Shown piece by piece: positions 47,301 through 59,937 of a stretch of DNA of 64,000 nucleotides. The DNA comes from Aquilaria yunnanensis (Eukaryota > Streptophyta > Magnoliopsida > Malvales > Thymelaeaceae), in assembly GCA_039654915.1 (NCBI GenBank), contig CM077594.1:105662893-105726892 (forward strand). Reading direction: 5' to 3'. Under the pieces are notes generated by a model that saw only the letters and a program-made list of their open reading frames with translations, was not told where the DNA came from and made no database searches. Every line of letters begins with the position of its first letter. Position 1 is the first letter of the stretch. Position numbers and translations under genes: made by a program.

Positions 47301-49240
47301 TCGTGATGTCCACCATTTCTCTAAGAAAAATTCAATATTTCATTAAAATCTCTGCAAATCAGACATGGTTCATCCCTAAATAAAGATAAGGAACAAAGTA
47401 AAGATCAAGATGCATGACAAGTAGACTGATTAGGATCACCGTAAAAACTTGTAAATCTTCAAGGTGGATTCAAGCCACTTAAACCAATATGGACATCAAA
47501 ATGAAAAGTAGACATTGAGAGGAGCTCAACATTTGTATCAGCATCCCAAAATAACGCTAAACTCTTGCTACGAGCATCCATACATTCAAATGCCAAACAA
47601 GAGGGAAAATTTAATTGAGTATGAATAAAATCAATTTTAGACACATACTTGCATGTTTCAGTAAGAAAACAATATTTGAGGCAAATCTCCTAATGAGATT
47701 TTAGAAAGCATGAATTGTCGGGTATACCCCTAAACCTTGATAGTTCAATAATATGTAACTCATAGTTGAAAGTGGGTTTGGCCTTCATCAATCCCCACCT
47801 GGCTGACAAAGTGAAACTTTTCACTGAAACAAATACTTTTCATTTTCACATCCTCATAAGTACATTTCATAGCACCAAAAGGCAATACCACAGAGTCCCC
47901 TTCAATAGTCATATAGATATCCTTAGTACGTGCATGTTTCTTCTACCTCCAATGAGATAATTGTATTAAAGGTATATCTCCAATTTGATTTATACTTTAC
48001 ACAATATTTATTGGCATATCCTTTGGAATTATAGTAAAAGACTATTTAAAAACATCCTCTAGAGGAATGGTGTTTGCACCAACAAGAAATGATGTATCCT
48101 TAAATCAAAAGGCAATACCACAAAGTCCCCTTCAATAGTCATAGAGATATCCGTAGTATGTGTATGTTTCTTCCATTTCCAATGAGATAATTGTATTAAA
48201 GTTATATCTCCAATTTGATTTCTACTTTACACAATATCTACTGGCACATCCCTTGGAATTATAGTGAAAGACTATTTAAAAACATCCTCAAGAGGAATGG
48301 TGTTTGCACAAGCAGGAAATGTATCCATGTTTGCAACTACAACACTCTTAGATAATTTCGGGTAAGAATAGATTAAGGCAGAGGATTAACACTCGAATCA
48401 TTACAAGAGGGTCCCCCTATAACATATTTCTTTGGTGGCTTAATATTGAAGCACAACCAATTACCATACAAGCACTGTCCATTAAGATGATGTAACAAGC
48501 AATCCTTTTCCACATGGTCAAAACAACCACATCCATAGGTAGATGCTCATACTGAACGAGGAACCATTTGTCTGTACCATCTAGAAGCATAACTTTAATA
48601 ATTCTTTTAACGGGTTTTGAAACATCCATTAATACTATGCATCGAAGTGAAGGTTCCTGTGTATCCACCTCCAGAATTTAACCAAACATAACCCCAATTT
48701 TGGCACCATAATTGGAGGACATCCAAAAGAAAGAGATATCCAAGATATGAATCTAGAAAACAATGTGTGAAATCTGCCTCAGACGGCATGGTTCCAACAA
48801 TACATTCAGTAAATACAATCGATGGTCTTCAAAGTGCCATGGTCCATCATGAAGAGCCCAATGCCGCCCTTCCCTAAACTAAAAGTGAAAATAAAAACAG
48901 ATTCTGCATGGAATCATGACTCACTGATGAGATAACAAATTTGAAGTAGTAACACCATGTCAAACTCAAAGTGGCTTGTAGGAGATCAGATATAATTGGA
49001 CAAAAGCTATAAATCTTTGCAAGTAAACAAAGATTTTTAGAATGTGGTTTCTCAGAGAAATCAAGAGATACACCTTTTTGTTTTGCAAAAGTAAGAGCCA
49101 TTATTTGGATATGTGATAGCAAACCCTCCATAATGTGATGAATTACTAATAGAACCAAAGAAGAAGAAAACCAGAAATGATTATAGATAGAAGCATGATG
49201 AACAAGAAAACTCCACGACAACTATGAAGACAAACCTTAG
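44331..49240 (-). mobile_element. Decayed L1-type LINE (minus strand)
   Basis: Reading the minus strand from 49.2 to 44.3 kb through many frameshifts and stops gives LINE domains in order. ORF1-like DUF4283/zinc-knuckle region: 'LMDVSKPVKRIIKVMLLDGT', 'WFLVQYEHLP' (48.4-48.7 kb). APE endonuclease: 'CLAFECMDARSKSLALFWDA' (47.5 kb). Linker: 'LNKEETFLCQRSKSLG' (46.75 kb). RT start: 'MDFYQDLFTFGG' and 'EIKSALDHIHLYKAPTPNGF' (46.4 kb). Late RT: 'VRKKLKSWKSRFLSQASREV' (45.4 kb) and 'GFRDLKASTMALLAKQSWRI' (45.2 kb). zf-RVT-like: 'FFFSHPLTQAILHQFGLH' (44.4 kb). The order and spacing fit an almost full-length element of about 4.9 kb. No intact frame exceeds about 140 codons; not functional. Confidence 0.8.
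47877..48336. repeat. Tandem duplication of about 230 bp inside the LINE
   Basis: Units beginning GGCAATACCACAGAGTCCCC (47881) and GGCAATACCACAAAGTCCCC (48111) run in parallel for about 225 bp with scattered substitutions (both include ATGAGATAATTGTATTAAAG and AGAGGAATGGTGTTTGCAC). A post-insertion duplication of part of the LINE. Confidence 0.85.
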
Positions 49241-51420
49241 CAAAGCTAGGCAACTGCTAGCCTAACCACTATAGCCTTCAATCTAAAGTTTGTCCTAATT
49301 AAGTTTGAAACTTTTAAACTTCTACCTTAATTGAGATTCTTCCATCATTTCAATTTTTAAATTTCATAGAATTTTTGTGGAATATGCTAGCTTGATCCTT
49401 GTATATTTTTTCCTCCTACTCCAAGTGCCCTCAAACCAATGAATTTAACACTTCAACAACCATGCCCCATTCTTGAAGTCCCAAATTCCACTCCCTAAAG
49501 ACAAAACCATATTTAATTCCCCTTTGATCACTCCCTCCTACTCTAAAATGGGTCTTCCGATCTAAAAAACCTTAGAATCATAACTATCTTAATCATCAAC
49601 ATGCAAAACCATTTCTCTGTTATGTATGTGAATGTGGTGCACAAGTTGTCTAAGTGTGAAAGATATGCTACTTGTTTGTAAATTCTGTTTTGGTCATATA
49701 AAGTTGCTATATGGAAGAGCATGTAATTCCTATGAGTATTGGACATGTATGGCACAGCCTTGTAGGGCTTATCCCTTGTAAATGAAGTGTTTGCACACTT
49801 ATAAAATATTGTTTGGGCAAAATGGTCATAAAGTGACCAGAATTTTGACTCTGCACTCAAAGTTCTATATCTCCCCGTGTAGATTGAATCTTGGTATGAA
49901 ACATTGACCAAACCTAAAGCACATACAGATTTTGAATTGGGATTTGAAAATTCTAAATTTGGAGCCCTGTAGCCAAATATATGATGTTGCAAATTTGGCT
50001 AAGTTACTGTTCTTTTGGTCATAATTTTGTAATTAACTTCAAAAATCCATAACTTCATCCATAGGTGGGCTATTGATGTAAAACCAAATTCCTTGGTTTG
50101 CTTAAAGACTCTACTTGATAATGAGGATTTAGAACAATGAGGAATCATTTGCCATCCATTTTCTAATCCTAAAATGTTGGCAATAAATAACTCAACAGTA
50201 CATAAGGTCCCCATAAACTAGGATCAAGAACAAATTGCCGAAAACAAAGGTCGAACATGACAAAAAAACAATACTTCTCCTCACAAAATGACTCTAATTG
50301 CTTCATCAAAATGGGTTACAGAAGGAGAGATGTAGAGATAACTTTAACCCTGGTGGAGCCTTTTAGAGATAATATTAGATGGTGAAAGTGGTGGGATATG
50401 AACTAGTTGGGATACTATAGATTATGAAGAGTAGTGAGAGAATGAGGGGCTTGGTCTAAGCCATGTGAAATGGCAGTTAGAGAGGTACTAGGATATGTGA
50501 ATCTCGATTTAGCGACAGAAAAGATCTTTGTAAGAAGATCTTCAAACTTGGTTGCTAGCAGGGCATGAGCTGCAACTCCAGCATGCCATCAAGGATAAGT
50601 CATTTCCACCACTTGCTGAGCATGCCGTGGTTGGGCGGGCACTTATGGCAGTGGCAGTTAAAGAAGAAGAGGATATAGAGGTAACTATAAAGATGGATAA
50701 TGGTCACTATGTTAAGGATGGTGGATCGAGTGATGGTAGAGCAATGGTTTTGCATGTCAATGATCAAGAAAGTTGTGATTCTAGGATTGGGGATTCTCTA
50801 TCAAATATCTTCCCTAATATAAGACCCATTTTAAAATGGGTTGGGGTGGTAGAAAGGGAATTGAATATGGTTTTCTCTTGAGAGAGTGAGATTTAGGAGT
50901 GAGGGAGGGGGACACAATGGTTGAAATGTTAAATCTTCTAGCTTGAGGTATTTTAAGTAGAAAGAAGAAAATATAGGAATCAAAATTGATATTTTTTATA
51001 TGTCAAATTTAATTATAAAAGTTACAGAATGACCACAATTAAAATAAAAGTTCAAAAATTGAGACTTTGATTGAGACAAATCTTAAATTAGGTATCTATT
51101 TATGACAAAAAATTAAGTTAGAAATGCTATACGTAATTACTAATTTTTTATATATTTCTAATTCTTTTAAAATGTTAATCCCAATGGTCATATTTGAGTG
51201 CTGATCGGCCTTCTAGATAAAAATAAGTGTAGTGCACTTTATGTCTATTAACTTTAATTCTTTAGGTCATAATACTTTTCAAGGTTATCAAGTTAGTCCT
51301 CAAACATTTTATCTAGTCAGTTCTAAACTAAAATTTGTTGCCTTGTCATGGTTCTAAAAGTTTTCAAAGAATTATGACTATTGCGTGAACAACTATTATA
51401 TCACCTTGACAAGATATAAT
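49241..51420. other. Unassigned intergenic sequence
   Basis: 2.2 kb with no recognised gene. It is less AT-rich than its surroundings and may contain the edge of another retroelement (49.5-50.2 kb), but I see no LTR ends or domain. A 109-codon frame at 50552-50881 (+) begins MLAGHELQLQHAIKDKSFPP; it has reasonable composition but no family I know and no visible exon partners. Confidence 0.35.
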
Positions 51421-52646
51421 GGGAAAATTACCAAAACTCCTTTAAGGTTTAATCGAACCTACACTTTTGGCCTCTCTGTTTTAAATACCTACATTTACCC
51501 CCTGAAAACTTAACTCCATGTTTCACCACTAGGCAGAAATGCAAAAAAACTTGGATTTTGCCCCCATGACCTTTTCCTATATAAATTTTGCCCCTATCTA
51601 AGGTTTGATTTGATTCTGATCCTAATCCAAATCTGTTGTTTCTTTTCTTCCCAACCCTACTCCGACTTAAAGCACTGCCATTTTCTTCTGGTTAAGGTCA
51701 TCAATGCATCCAAGTTGCAGTTAATTCATCCAAGTCCTAATTGATTCGTCCAAATATAGACCAAGGTCATCAATTTGTCGAAGGTCCCTTTCAAAATTTT
51801 TCATTCCTGCTTCCTCTTTCCCCTTTTTCTCTACTCTCTACTCTCTACTCTTTGCTCTCAATTCATTCATTTCTTGGAAAACCCAAAAAACTTAGAATCT
51901 GTTTCCTCTTTCTCTTCTCCCCCATGGCCTGACTCTATCCCTCCTTTCAATCTTTGCACTCTTTATTGAAATTGCTGACAATTTGTCTCTATTCTCTCAT
52001 TTCAAGACTAGGTAACGGATAAGATGAAGAGGTTTTTTTTCCTGTCGTTTGGGTTTGTTTGGTTGTTGAGAAAATCTAAAAATGACTATTTAGATATGTG
52101 CTTTTGTGTGTGAGTTGCGGTTATGTTATGGTTTTGCTTGTCATTGGATTTATGGCCAGGATCATGAATGATGCCAAGAAGTCGATGGAGATTTTTCTCT
52201 ATTCGTTTATTTGTTTTTCTTGACTTTGGGTTTTTAATTGAGTTTTTTTGCGTTCTTATTTCTTGCTAATTGTTCAATTATTTAAAGAAGGTTTGGTTTT
52301 TTATGCTAATTTGGTGGAAGATATGTACCATTGATGGTTTTGCCCTTGGTTTTGTTCTGATTTCATTTCTTCAACAATGAAGGTTTGATATGACTTGGAC
52401 GATAAGAAGTTAGATTTTTTTTTTAGATTAATTAGCTTGACTTGAACCAATTTTAGTGGTTGAGAGGCAAAGTTTTTGTTATTGAAGGCTAGGAGGGCAT
52501 AACTAGGCATTTTCTCTGTTATTTTTTTTTTTAGGTAACGGTGAATAATGATATTAACTTTTGAGGAGGATAAATGTAGATATTTGGAAAAATGAGAATA
52601 AAACTATAGCTTCACCTAAATCTTAAAGGGTTTTTTGTAATTCCCC
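51421..52646. mobile_element. Non-autonomous MULE with 9-bp target duplication
   Basis: 1226 bp. Left end GGGAAAATTACCAAAACTCC, right end (other strand) GGGGAATTACAAAAAACCC; the inverted repeats continue imperfectly for about 100 bp (both include CTTTAAGRTTTA and TACATTTA). Flanking 9-mers AGATATAAT (51412-51420) and AAATATAAT (52647-52655) match at 8 of 9. The interior has a CT-rich leader-like stretch (51800-51870) and GGTAACGG after an AG at about 52010, giving it a captured-gene (Pack-MULE) look, but no coding sequence is recognised. Confidence 0.8.
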
Positions 52647-52997
52647 AAATATAATTGTCAAAGTCTTCACTAGTTCTATGCGTATCATATAGACATATTT
52701 TTTGGTTAAAAAATATTAAAGTGAAAAAATTGTTATAAGAAGTGAATTAACGTAAATAAAGTTAATTTTAACTTTTATTCTTTATTTATACATGAAAGCT
52801 GATAAATTTTAATTTTAATTCTTTATTCAGAGATTTAAAGTTTAATCTATTGATGAAATATTGATACCTGTAACATATGAATAATACCAAAAAAAAAAAC
52901 TAAACTAAACATACATATCATTTCATGAAATCATCTTCACTATGATTGTACATATATAGATCTAAATCAAAGCCATGAATAGCACCTGATTCTCATT

Positions 52998-53440
52998 TGA
53001 CATTATGGTTCAAGACTTGTTTGTTTGCTTGGGTTCAAATTATGACCATGTCGTTTGGTTAATTTAAGCAAACATCATTTTTCAAAAACTCTGTTTGACA
53101 TCTTAGTTATATTTTCCCATTAAACATATTGATAATAAGAACCCTTATTTGAAAAGTGAAACAAAAATTGGACACTAATATTATAATATTATTCATACTA
53201 ATAGGTTTTTTTTTCCAGTAACAAACCAAGTAGGAAATATTAAGCTATTTTATTTTAATCAAATAAATTATTATTATTATTTCATATCCTGTTCAGACAT
53301 TTTTCAAATAAAATGCAATCAGCTAGATTTTTTTTTTGAGTTTTTCAAATAACATTTGTGTATGTTTAACAACTTTGTTTAATTACTGTGTTTGAAAGGC
53401 TATGTTTGACCACTATTTTTTCACATGAACCATAATGTCA
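52998..53440. mobile_element. Candidate MITE with TGACATTATGGTTCA ends
   Basis: 443 bp with a perfect 15-bp inverted repeat: TGACATTATGGTTCA at 52998-53012 and its complement at 53426-53440. AT-rich, non-coding. Flanks share only TCAT; the superfamily is not assigned. Confidence 0.6.
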
Positions 53441-55680
53441 TACAAAGACATAACCGTACATACTTGTAATGCATATAGTTAAATTTTTAATTTTTCACCC
53501 ATAAAAAGTAATAAAAAATATTTATTGTATTTTTATTGAATCAAACATATTAATTAAATATTTTTTAAATATATAATTTTTCACTACATATATTGAAAAA
53601 AATATAATTTTTATCATATTATTATTGAGACATATTCGGTCCTTTAAATCAAAAATATAATTAATTGCAACTGTAGTCATGCAATTTTTTAGATGCAATT
53701 ATCATCATTTTATTTTAATTATCCTAATTACTTGGCTTTTTTTTAATATATTTTTACCATCTCATCAATGCATTTGTTATGCATACTCATTGTAGACTTT
53801 ATTAAATAAATTATTTATTTATTTTTCTATTTTCAAATGGTTACATAATAAGCTTGAGTTGACTCTTAATTACAAATAAATAATTCTGTCCAATTTTTCT
53901 ACAAAAAGATTAAAAAAAAAAAAGAAGCAAAATTACATTTTTGCAATTATGAAATGAAATTGAGATAATATTATGGATTTCTTGTTTGGGGCAATAATGT
54001 AGCTATAATAATATAAAGGAAATTACATATTTTTATTGGTTAAAAAGTTAATAGATCACCAATATATTGAGCGGAATTTACAATTAATACTACAATTCAT
54101 TTATATTATAATATGAGCCAATTTTTTTTTATATACCCAATAGTCAATCAAGTAGATGGGTAACTCTATATTTGAAAAAAATTTATGATTGATGAACCAC
54201 TTATGAAAAAAAATGGAGAATCTAAAACTTTGTTATTTGTTATAGAGTTATTTGTCTTGTGGCCAAATTATAAGGGGCATAATGTTTCAAATTCTCAAGT
54301 TAAAGAATTTTCTTTTTGCACAATTTTGGAACCTCAAAAGCTTAGATGGAATAAGCAACTAAGGCTAAATTGTCAAGATTTCCATGCCAATTATGGGATC
54401 AGATAAACTCTACCAAAACTTATGTGTAGAAGAAGATATGTGGCCTTCCTAAATTAAATGCATGTATCGTTGGTGGCTAAGTAAGTGTGGTGTGATTAAA
54501 ACTGAGTTGATATATTAAGGGATAAATTTGATATTTCATATAAAACTTTGAGGTAGTACTTAAAGCCAGTTCGGCTTAAGTTAATAAATCTGAGTTAATG
54601 TGCTTTTAGGGATGAGAAAAGTGCCACGTGAACAATTCTTTAAAATGCTCAAAAAGTTCATAATATTTACGGTTTAGGCCATAGAAAGAGAGCATGCGAC
54701 GCGACTAGCTTATCCTTACTTTATTGTCAAAATAGTAGGTAAAATGGCAGTCGCTAAGCCATAGATCCCAACTATGATTGCAATCAAGTCGTTCCAAGTA
54801 ATCGGTGTCAAATTTCCCCACTTCATTGTGTATTGGCTTGTTTCTCTATTTGTCCGAGTAATCGGCGTTAGGTTAATAACACTAGTTGGAGTTCCGCATC
54901 GCGGCTGAGCATCAATCAAACATCCTTGAGGTCAAATCCACTCCAACAGGTACTTGTCCACCAGTTTCAAGTCGATTCTTTGCTGACGCCATATATGAGT
55001 GCCACGGAATGGTTGTTGGCAGTCTCAATGGCCCATGGAATAGGCGGTGCAGTTGTCTAGGTGCAAAATAAAGATGGTCTTGGCTTGGAAATTGACAAGC
55101 ACCAGCCCGTTCGATTGATGGCGAAGCTAGATGAAGGTAGCCTTTAGTTCCACCTTGCTGCCGAACTTTGAAGAGCTGAACAAGGCTGATACACGTGGGC
55201 CTTTAACTCATCAATCAAAGTGGTGGTAATTAATTGGAAGTATAGGGGCAAAAAAGAAAACAAAAATGTGGACCCACTCTCTAAATCAAGAAAACACATT
55301 AAAAAAACAAGTTAATAGTCTCTTATTAGACCATGCAAACAGGCAATTTAGCCTTTTAGTTAACTCTGCAATTACTAAATCATTTAGTGTCTGTTTTATA
55401 ATTTACTCCTTCCATGTATTTTAACTATTATATGTCTAATTTGAAATTATTTCACACTTCACCGGTCGGTACGGTACGAAGTTTCTACCAGTATTTGGCT
55501 GGATCCGTTCATCCCTACACCAGAAGATTTTCTTATCTTCGTTGATTCTGTTTCCCTCCCAAACCCCATTTCCCTCCCCTTACCACCTATCTCAAGCCTC
55601 AGATACATAAAAAAATATATATATACCTCCAAGAATCAATTAAGTTCTGTTGCGACAGAGACCTCCTCTTGATCGATCCC
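53441..55680. other. AT-rich region upstream of the SET-domain gene
   Basis: Very AT-rich to 54.6 kb, then a GC-richer patch at 54.7-55.2 kb in which frames of about 60-70 codons occur on both strands (for example 54886-55071); I recognise no family, and it may be a relic. The promoter and 5' UTR of the downstream gene lie between about 55400 and 55680. Confidence 0.4.
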
Positions 55681-58600
55681 ATGGCGCTCGCTTCTTTATA
55701 TAACAGAGGCTACATTCACTCTCCACTTCACCCTTCCACTTTTCCGGCGATTCCCTTCTCCAGCAGCCCTAACCCTAACTTCTGCTTCCCGTCCCGAAGA
55801 AGAAACAATCTCTGCATTGCTTCCACGTCCGACACCTTACTAGCTGGTTCAGCCGAGGAAAATGGGAAACGGAGGCCGCAGGTTGTCAGCAAGAAAGAGG
55901 ACGGCACTGGCGACTTGAAATTTTGGATGCACAAGAATGGTCTGCCCCCTTGCAAGGTTGAGCTCAAGGAGAAGCCTTCGCATGATGAGAAACTCAAGCC
56001 TATACATTACATTGCGGCCAGCCAAGATCTTCAGGTGATTCTTTGAATTTTTGCTGTACCTGATTTCTAGGTTTCTTCCGCAATGTGAAATTCGGTATTG
56101 TTGTGTATTATTTCTGCAGGTGGGAGATGTTGCGCTTTCGGTCCCAAATTCCCTGGTTGTGACGCTGGAAAGAGTGCTTGGCAACGAGGACATTGGTAAG
56201 GTGCATTGACTTGTATTTATGAATATGAATGTTTTCTTGTTTATCCTGTATGCTTTCTGTTTTCGCACACGGAGTAGAGTTTCTGTTGTCTTAAGTTTCT
56301 TGCTAGTTTGTCAGTCGGATCCTTGAAGTTGGACTGCAATTGCAGTTGAAAGAATTGGAGTGAGTGCAAACTGTCCTGATGATTTTCCTCTTATTTCAAC
56401 ATCAAATTGCAAGTAAAAAACATACTAGATAGGTTACATAATAGAAAGTGTAGAAGTCTGGAACTTAGACTTTTTAATTTGATACAAGGACATCAATGGC
56501 ATTGCAGTGAACTGTATGAACAACGTTGTGATTTAGTGATGGGATTACAGTTTTTGGGTTCAGTTGAGGCATATGATGATCATATTATTGTTGGCATTAC
56601 CCTGCTCTTTTTAAGATTTGCTGCAGGTGATGCTTTTTAGTTCCTAACCCGTTTTGTCACCTACACAGCGGAACTCTTAGCAACAAACAAATTATCTGAA
56701 TTGGCATGCTTAGCTCTGTACTTAATGTATGAGAAGAAGCAAGGAAAGCAATCATTCTGGTACCCTTATATTAAAGAGCTTGATCGTCAACGAGGAAGAG
56801 GCCAGCTAGCTGTAGAATCTCCGCTTTTGTGGTCAGAAGATGAATTGGCTTACCTAGCAGGTAGTCCAACAAAGGTAATCCTATTAACAACATTTTACAT
56901 GCGCATCTACTTTTTCAGTTATTTTCGCTCATAAATCATGTTGGTGGCTGGTAAAGCTGCAGGACTAATTTCAGCTGTTCATGTGTTTTTAACTAGGCTG
57001 AAGTTCTGCAAAGAGCTGAAGGAATTAAAAGAGAGTATAATGAGCTTGACACTGTGTGGTTTATGGCTGGATCTCTTTTTCAGGTCATTTTTTTACATAT
57101 TTATTTGACTAGGAAAACCTGAAATTGTTATTCCTTCACTTTTTGAATCTATTGTGGATTCAGTAATGCAGAAAGTATTTTCTCTTTATTGGTGAATGCA
57201 TGTGTTTAGTTCCATCCCAGAGTACTGGTGCTTATTGGGTAAGCTTTCCCATGATCTGATGTTGTTTAGTATGAAACTTTGCAGCGATACCCATATGACA
57301 TTCCAACTGAGGCTTTTCCATTTGAAATTTTCAAGCAAGCATTTGTTGCAGTTCAGTCTTGTGTGGTGCATTTGCAGGTAAGTTGTCAAACATTTTGTGG
57401 GACGATTATTTTCCTCTACACCTATTTCTCAGCTGGATTAAAATTTTTGTTTGTTCCATCTATGTTTAAGCTATTTTGAAATCCGTACAAGTTCCGCATA
57501 TGTTTTTGTTTTTATATAGGCATCTTTCAGAGTCAACATTGATGTATTTTTTTACTGAAATTTTCCTACTGCTACTGCCAATAATTGATAACCTGAGTTT
57601 AATTTGAACTCAGAAAGTCAGCTTGGCTAGAAGATTTGCATTGGTTCCTCTTGGGCCACCATTACTAGCTTACAAGAGCAACTGCAAAGCAATGTTAAGC
57701 GCTGTTGATGGTGCAGTTGAACTAGTTGTTGATCGCCCCTACAAGGCTGGGGATCCCATTGTGGTATGGTAAGATATTTCTTATACTTCTTTCTGTCAGC
57801 ATGATTTTACTTCATAGTGCACCAATTACATAATTTCCTGTTTGTCATGGAAATTCGAGCTTCCTTTCTACTTTTGCTATTTCCTTCGGTGATTCCCTTT
57901 CATCCTTTTAGGTGTGGACCACAGTCCAACTCAAAGCTGCTGATAAACTATGGTTTTGTTGATGAAGATAATTCTTATGATCGTATAGTGGTTGGGGTAA
58001 GATATGGGCACCTTATTTTACAGTTGACAAATTTTATCAATTTCGTACTGAAAGTCTGTAAACATGATGATATCCTTTATCTTCTGTGTTCTAGGCTGCT
58101 CTGAACACAGATGATCCTCAATATCAGGACAAGCGAATGGTTGCACAAAGAAATGGAAAACTAGCAATCCAGGCTTTTAATGTAAGAACATAAAATTTTC
58201 TTCTGAACCATATTGATCACACTATTAATCTAAATCAGATCCCTATTCAGGTCTATGCTGGCAAGGAAAAGGAAGCTGTGTCAGACATGCTTCCTTACCT
58301 AAGACTAGGCTACGTTTCTGATCCTTCTGAGATGCAGTCTGTTCTTTCTTCTCAGGGTCCTGTTTGTCCAGTAAGCTCACTATTTAAAATGATTGTTTTT
58401 CCTCCTTATATCAAGATTATGTTTTCAATAGTGGCTGTTACTTGAGGAAGTCCCAATTGCTTTTCTTAAAATTGAACCAAGATTGTTAGGGAAGTATATT
58501 TTAGAAAAGTAGGATGGAATGACTGGGGAGTTTATGAAGGTAAAACAAGGCAGAAGTGTCATTTTAATGGGTACGGGAGTATAAAATTAAAGATCATGTA

Positions 58601-59157
58601 CTTTTTGTCAACTAAAACGCCCTAACCAAACTGTGCCCCTTAGAAGTTTTAGCCTAATATTCTAGCCATTTTGTGTTCCCCGGTTTTATCTGTGTGAGGT
58701 GTATCAAGTGTGGTATGAATGCATCATTTAGGTAAACCCTTCACCTGACGATGGCAACTGACCACGATTTATTTTGCATTCTTCTCTATGCAATAGGTAA
58801 GTCCCTGTATGGAACAAGCAGTTTTGGAGCAACTTGCAGATTATTTTAAGGGAAGACTTTCACGCTACCCAACAACACTCGCTGAAGATGAGTCATTGGT
58901 AATTTTAGCTCTTCTCAGGCTAATATACTGATAAGAAGATTCCAAGTGACATTGAACTGCAGATTCACTTCTACTCCCTATTGAAATAGTTGCCAGATCC
59001 AAACTTGAGTCCTAAGAAACGAGTTGCCACCCAGCTTGTTAGGTTGGAAAAGAAAATTCTAACAGCATGTCTCAAGGCAGCTCTTGACTTCATAATTGAA
59101 TTACCGGATCGAAGCATTTCTCCTTGCCCTGCACCTTATGCGCCTATGCTAAGATGA
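55681..59157 (+). CDS. Plastid SET-domain / Rubisco LSMT-like protein (At5g14260-type)
   Basis: Eleven exons: 55681-56034, 56120-56195, 56669-56874, 56997-57083, 57285-57377, 57614-57768, 57912-57996, 58095-58181, 58251-58370, 58797-58898, 58990-59157; 510 residues, all in phase. An N-terminal transit-like region (MALASLYNRG, then P/S/R-rich to about residue 50) precedes the LSMT-type fold: 'LKFWMHKNGLP', 'VGDVALSVPNSLVVTLERVL', 'LACLALYLMYEKKQGKQSFW', 'YIKELDRQRGRGQL', 'ELDTVWFMAGSLFQRYPYDI', 'FALVPLGPPLLAYKSNCKAM', NYGF (about 336-339) and a C-terminal substrate-binding-like domain ending ISPCPAPYAPMLR. Where true methyltransferases have an NH pair (ADxxNH) this has AYKSN, so catalytic activity is questionable, apparently shared with its orthologues. 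Substrate unknown. Confidence 0.9.
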
Positions 59158-59937
59158 AAGGTACTGCTCCACTTCTCTGAACGTACTTGTGTGCATAAGC
59201 ACATACTCACACAGCACTATCTTTGTGCTTGCTAACCATTTTAAATGGCTTCATCTTGTAGGTGTGACCTTGGAACATGTTTAATAATCCGGCTAACAAT
59301 TAATGGGAAAATACAAAATCAGGTCAGCAAAAGGTTTACTCTTCTATCTCTAATTTTCTTGCTTTGCCACACAAAACAAATGGAACTGACTTCAACTGCC
59401 GAACCACATTGCGGTTGATAATATGATCAGCTAAATGTGCAGAATTCAGCTGTCAAGCACGTGCAGAAGCTGCCATTACTCAAGCACCGATTCTACAGCT
59501 TGTACTCCTCCATCAGATAACAGCAGCTAGAAAGAAGGCAACATTGATTTTGCAAGTTTTGACACTATTGACCATTCCCTGTAAATAGAACTTGATTGCA
59601 GTCAATTGAAGCCTTGTCATCTTCTCACCCTTTCCATTTAAAAAACGTCATTTAGAGTGGTGATTGCCAATGAGTTTAGAATTTCTGCAGTACAAGTGTG
59701 GGATGAGATGTGCTTTCGTTGTTTGCAGTGATCATGGGACATGGAAAATGAAAATCTATAAGATTTGTTATGAGTACAGACAGCCCAAGAGAGGGAGTGC
59801 TGTATGCATGGCAAGGTGAACTTCAATAAGCAAGACCTTTCGTGGAGGGGGACTGGAGTGGCGGCGGTATATCTGTTTTGGCTTAAAGAATTGGATCTGA
59901 TCAAAATTTTGAATTACAAACAAAACTGCGACTTGTG
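59158..59937. other. Convergent 3' region, SET-domain gene / kelch gene
   Basis: 780 bp with the two 3' UTRs facing each other. No gene or repeat recognised. Confidence 0.5.

Noticed and set aside
49400..50250. LTR of a Gypsy or Copia retrotransposon
   Set aside because: Sequence style is suggestive, but I found no TG...CA ends, primer-binding site, polypurine tract or second LTR.
54716..55071. Overlapping frames on both strands as a small gene
   Set aside because: No family, no splice signals and no conserved motif; left as a possible relic.
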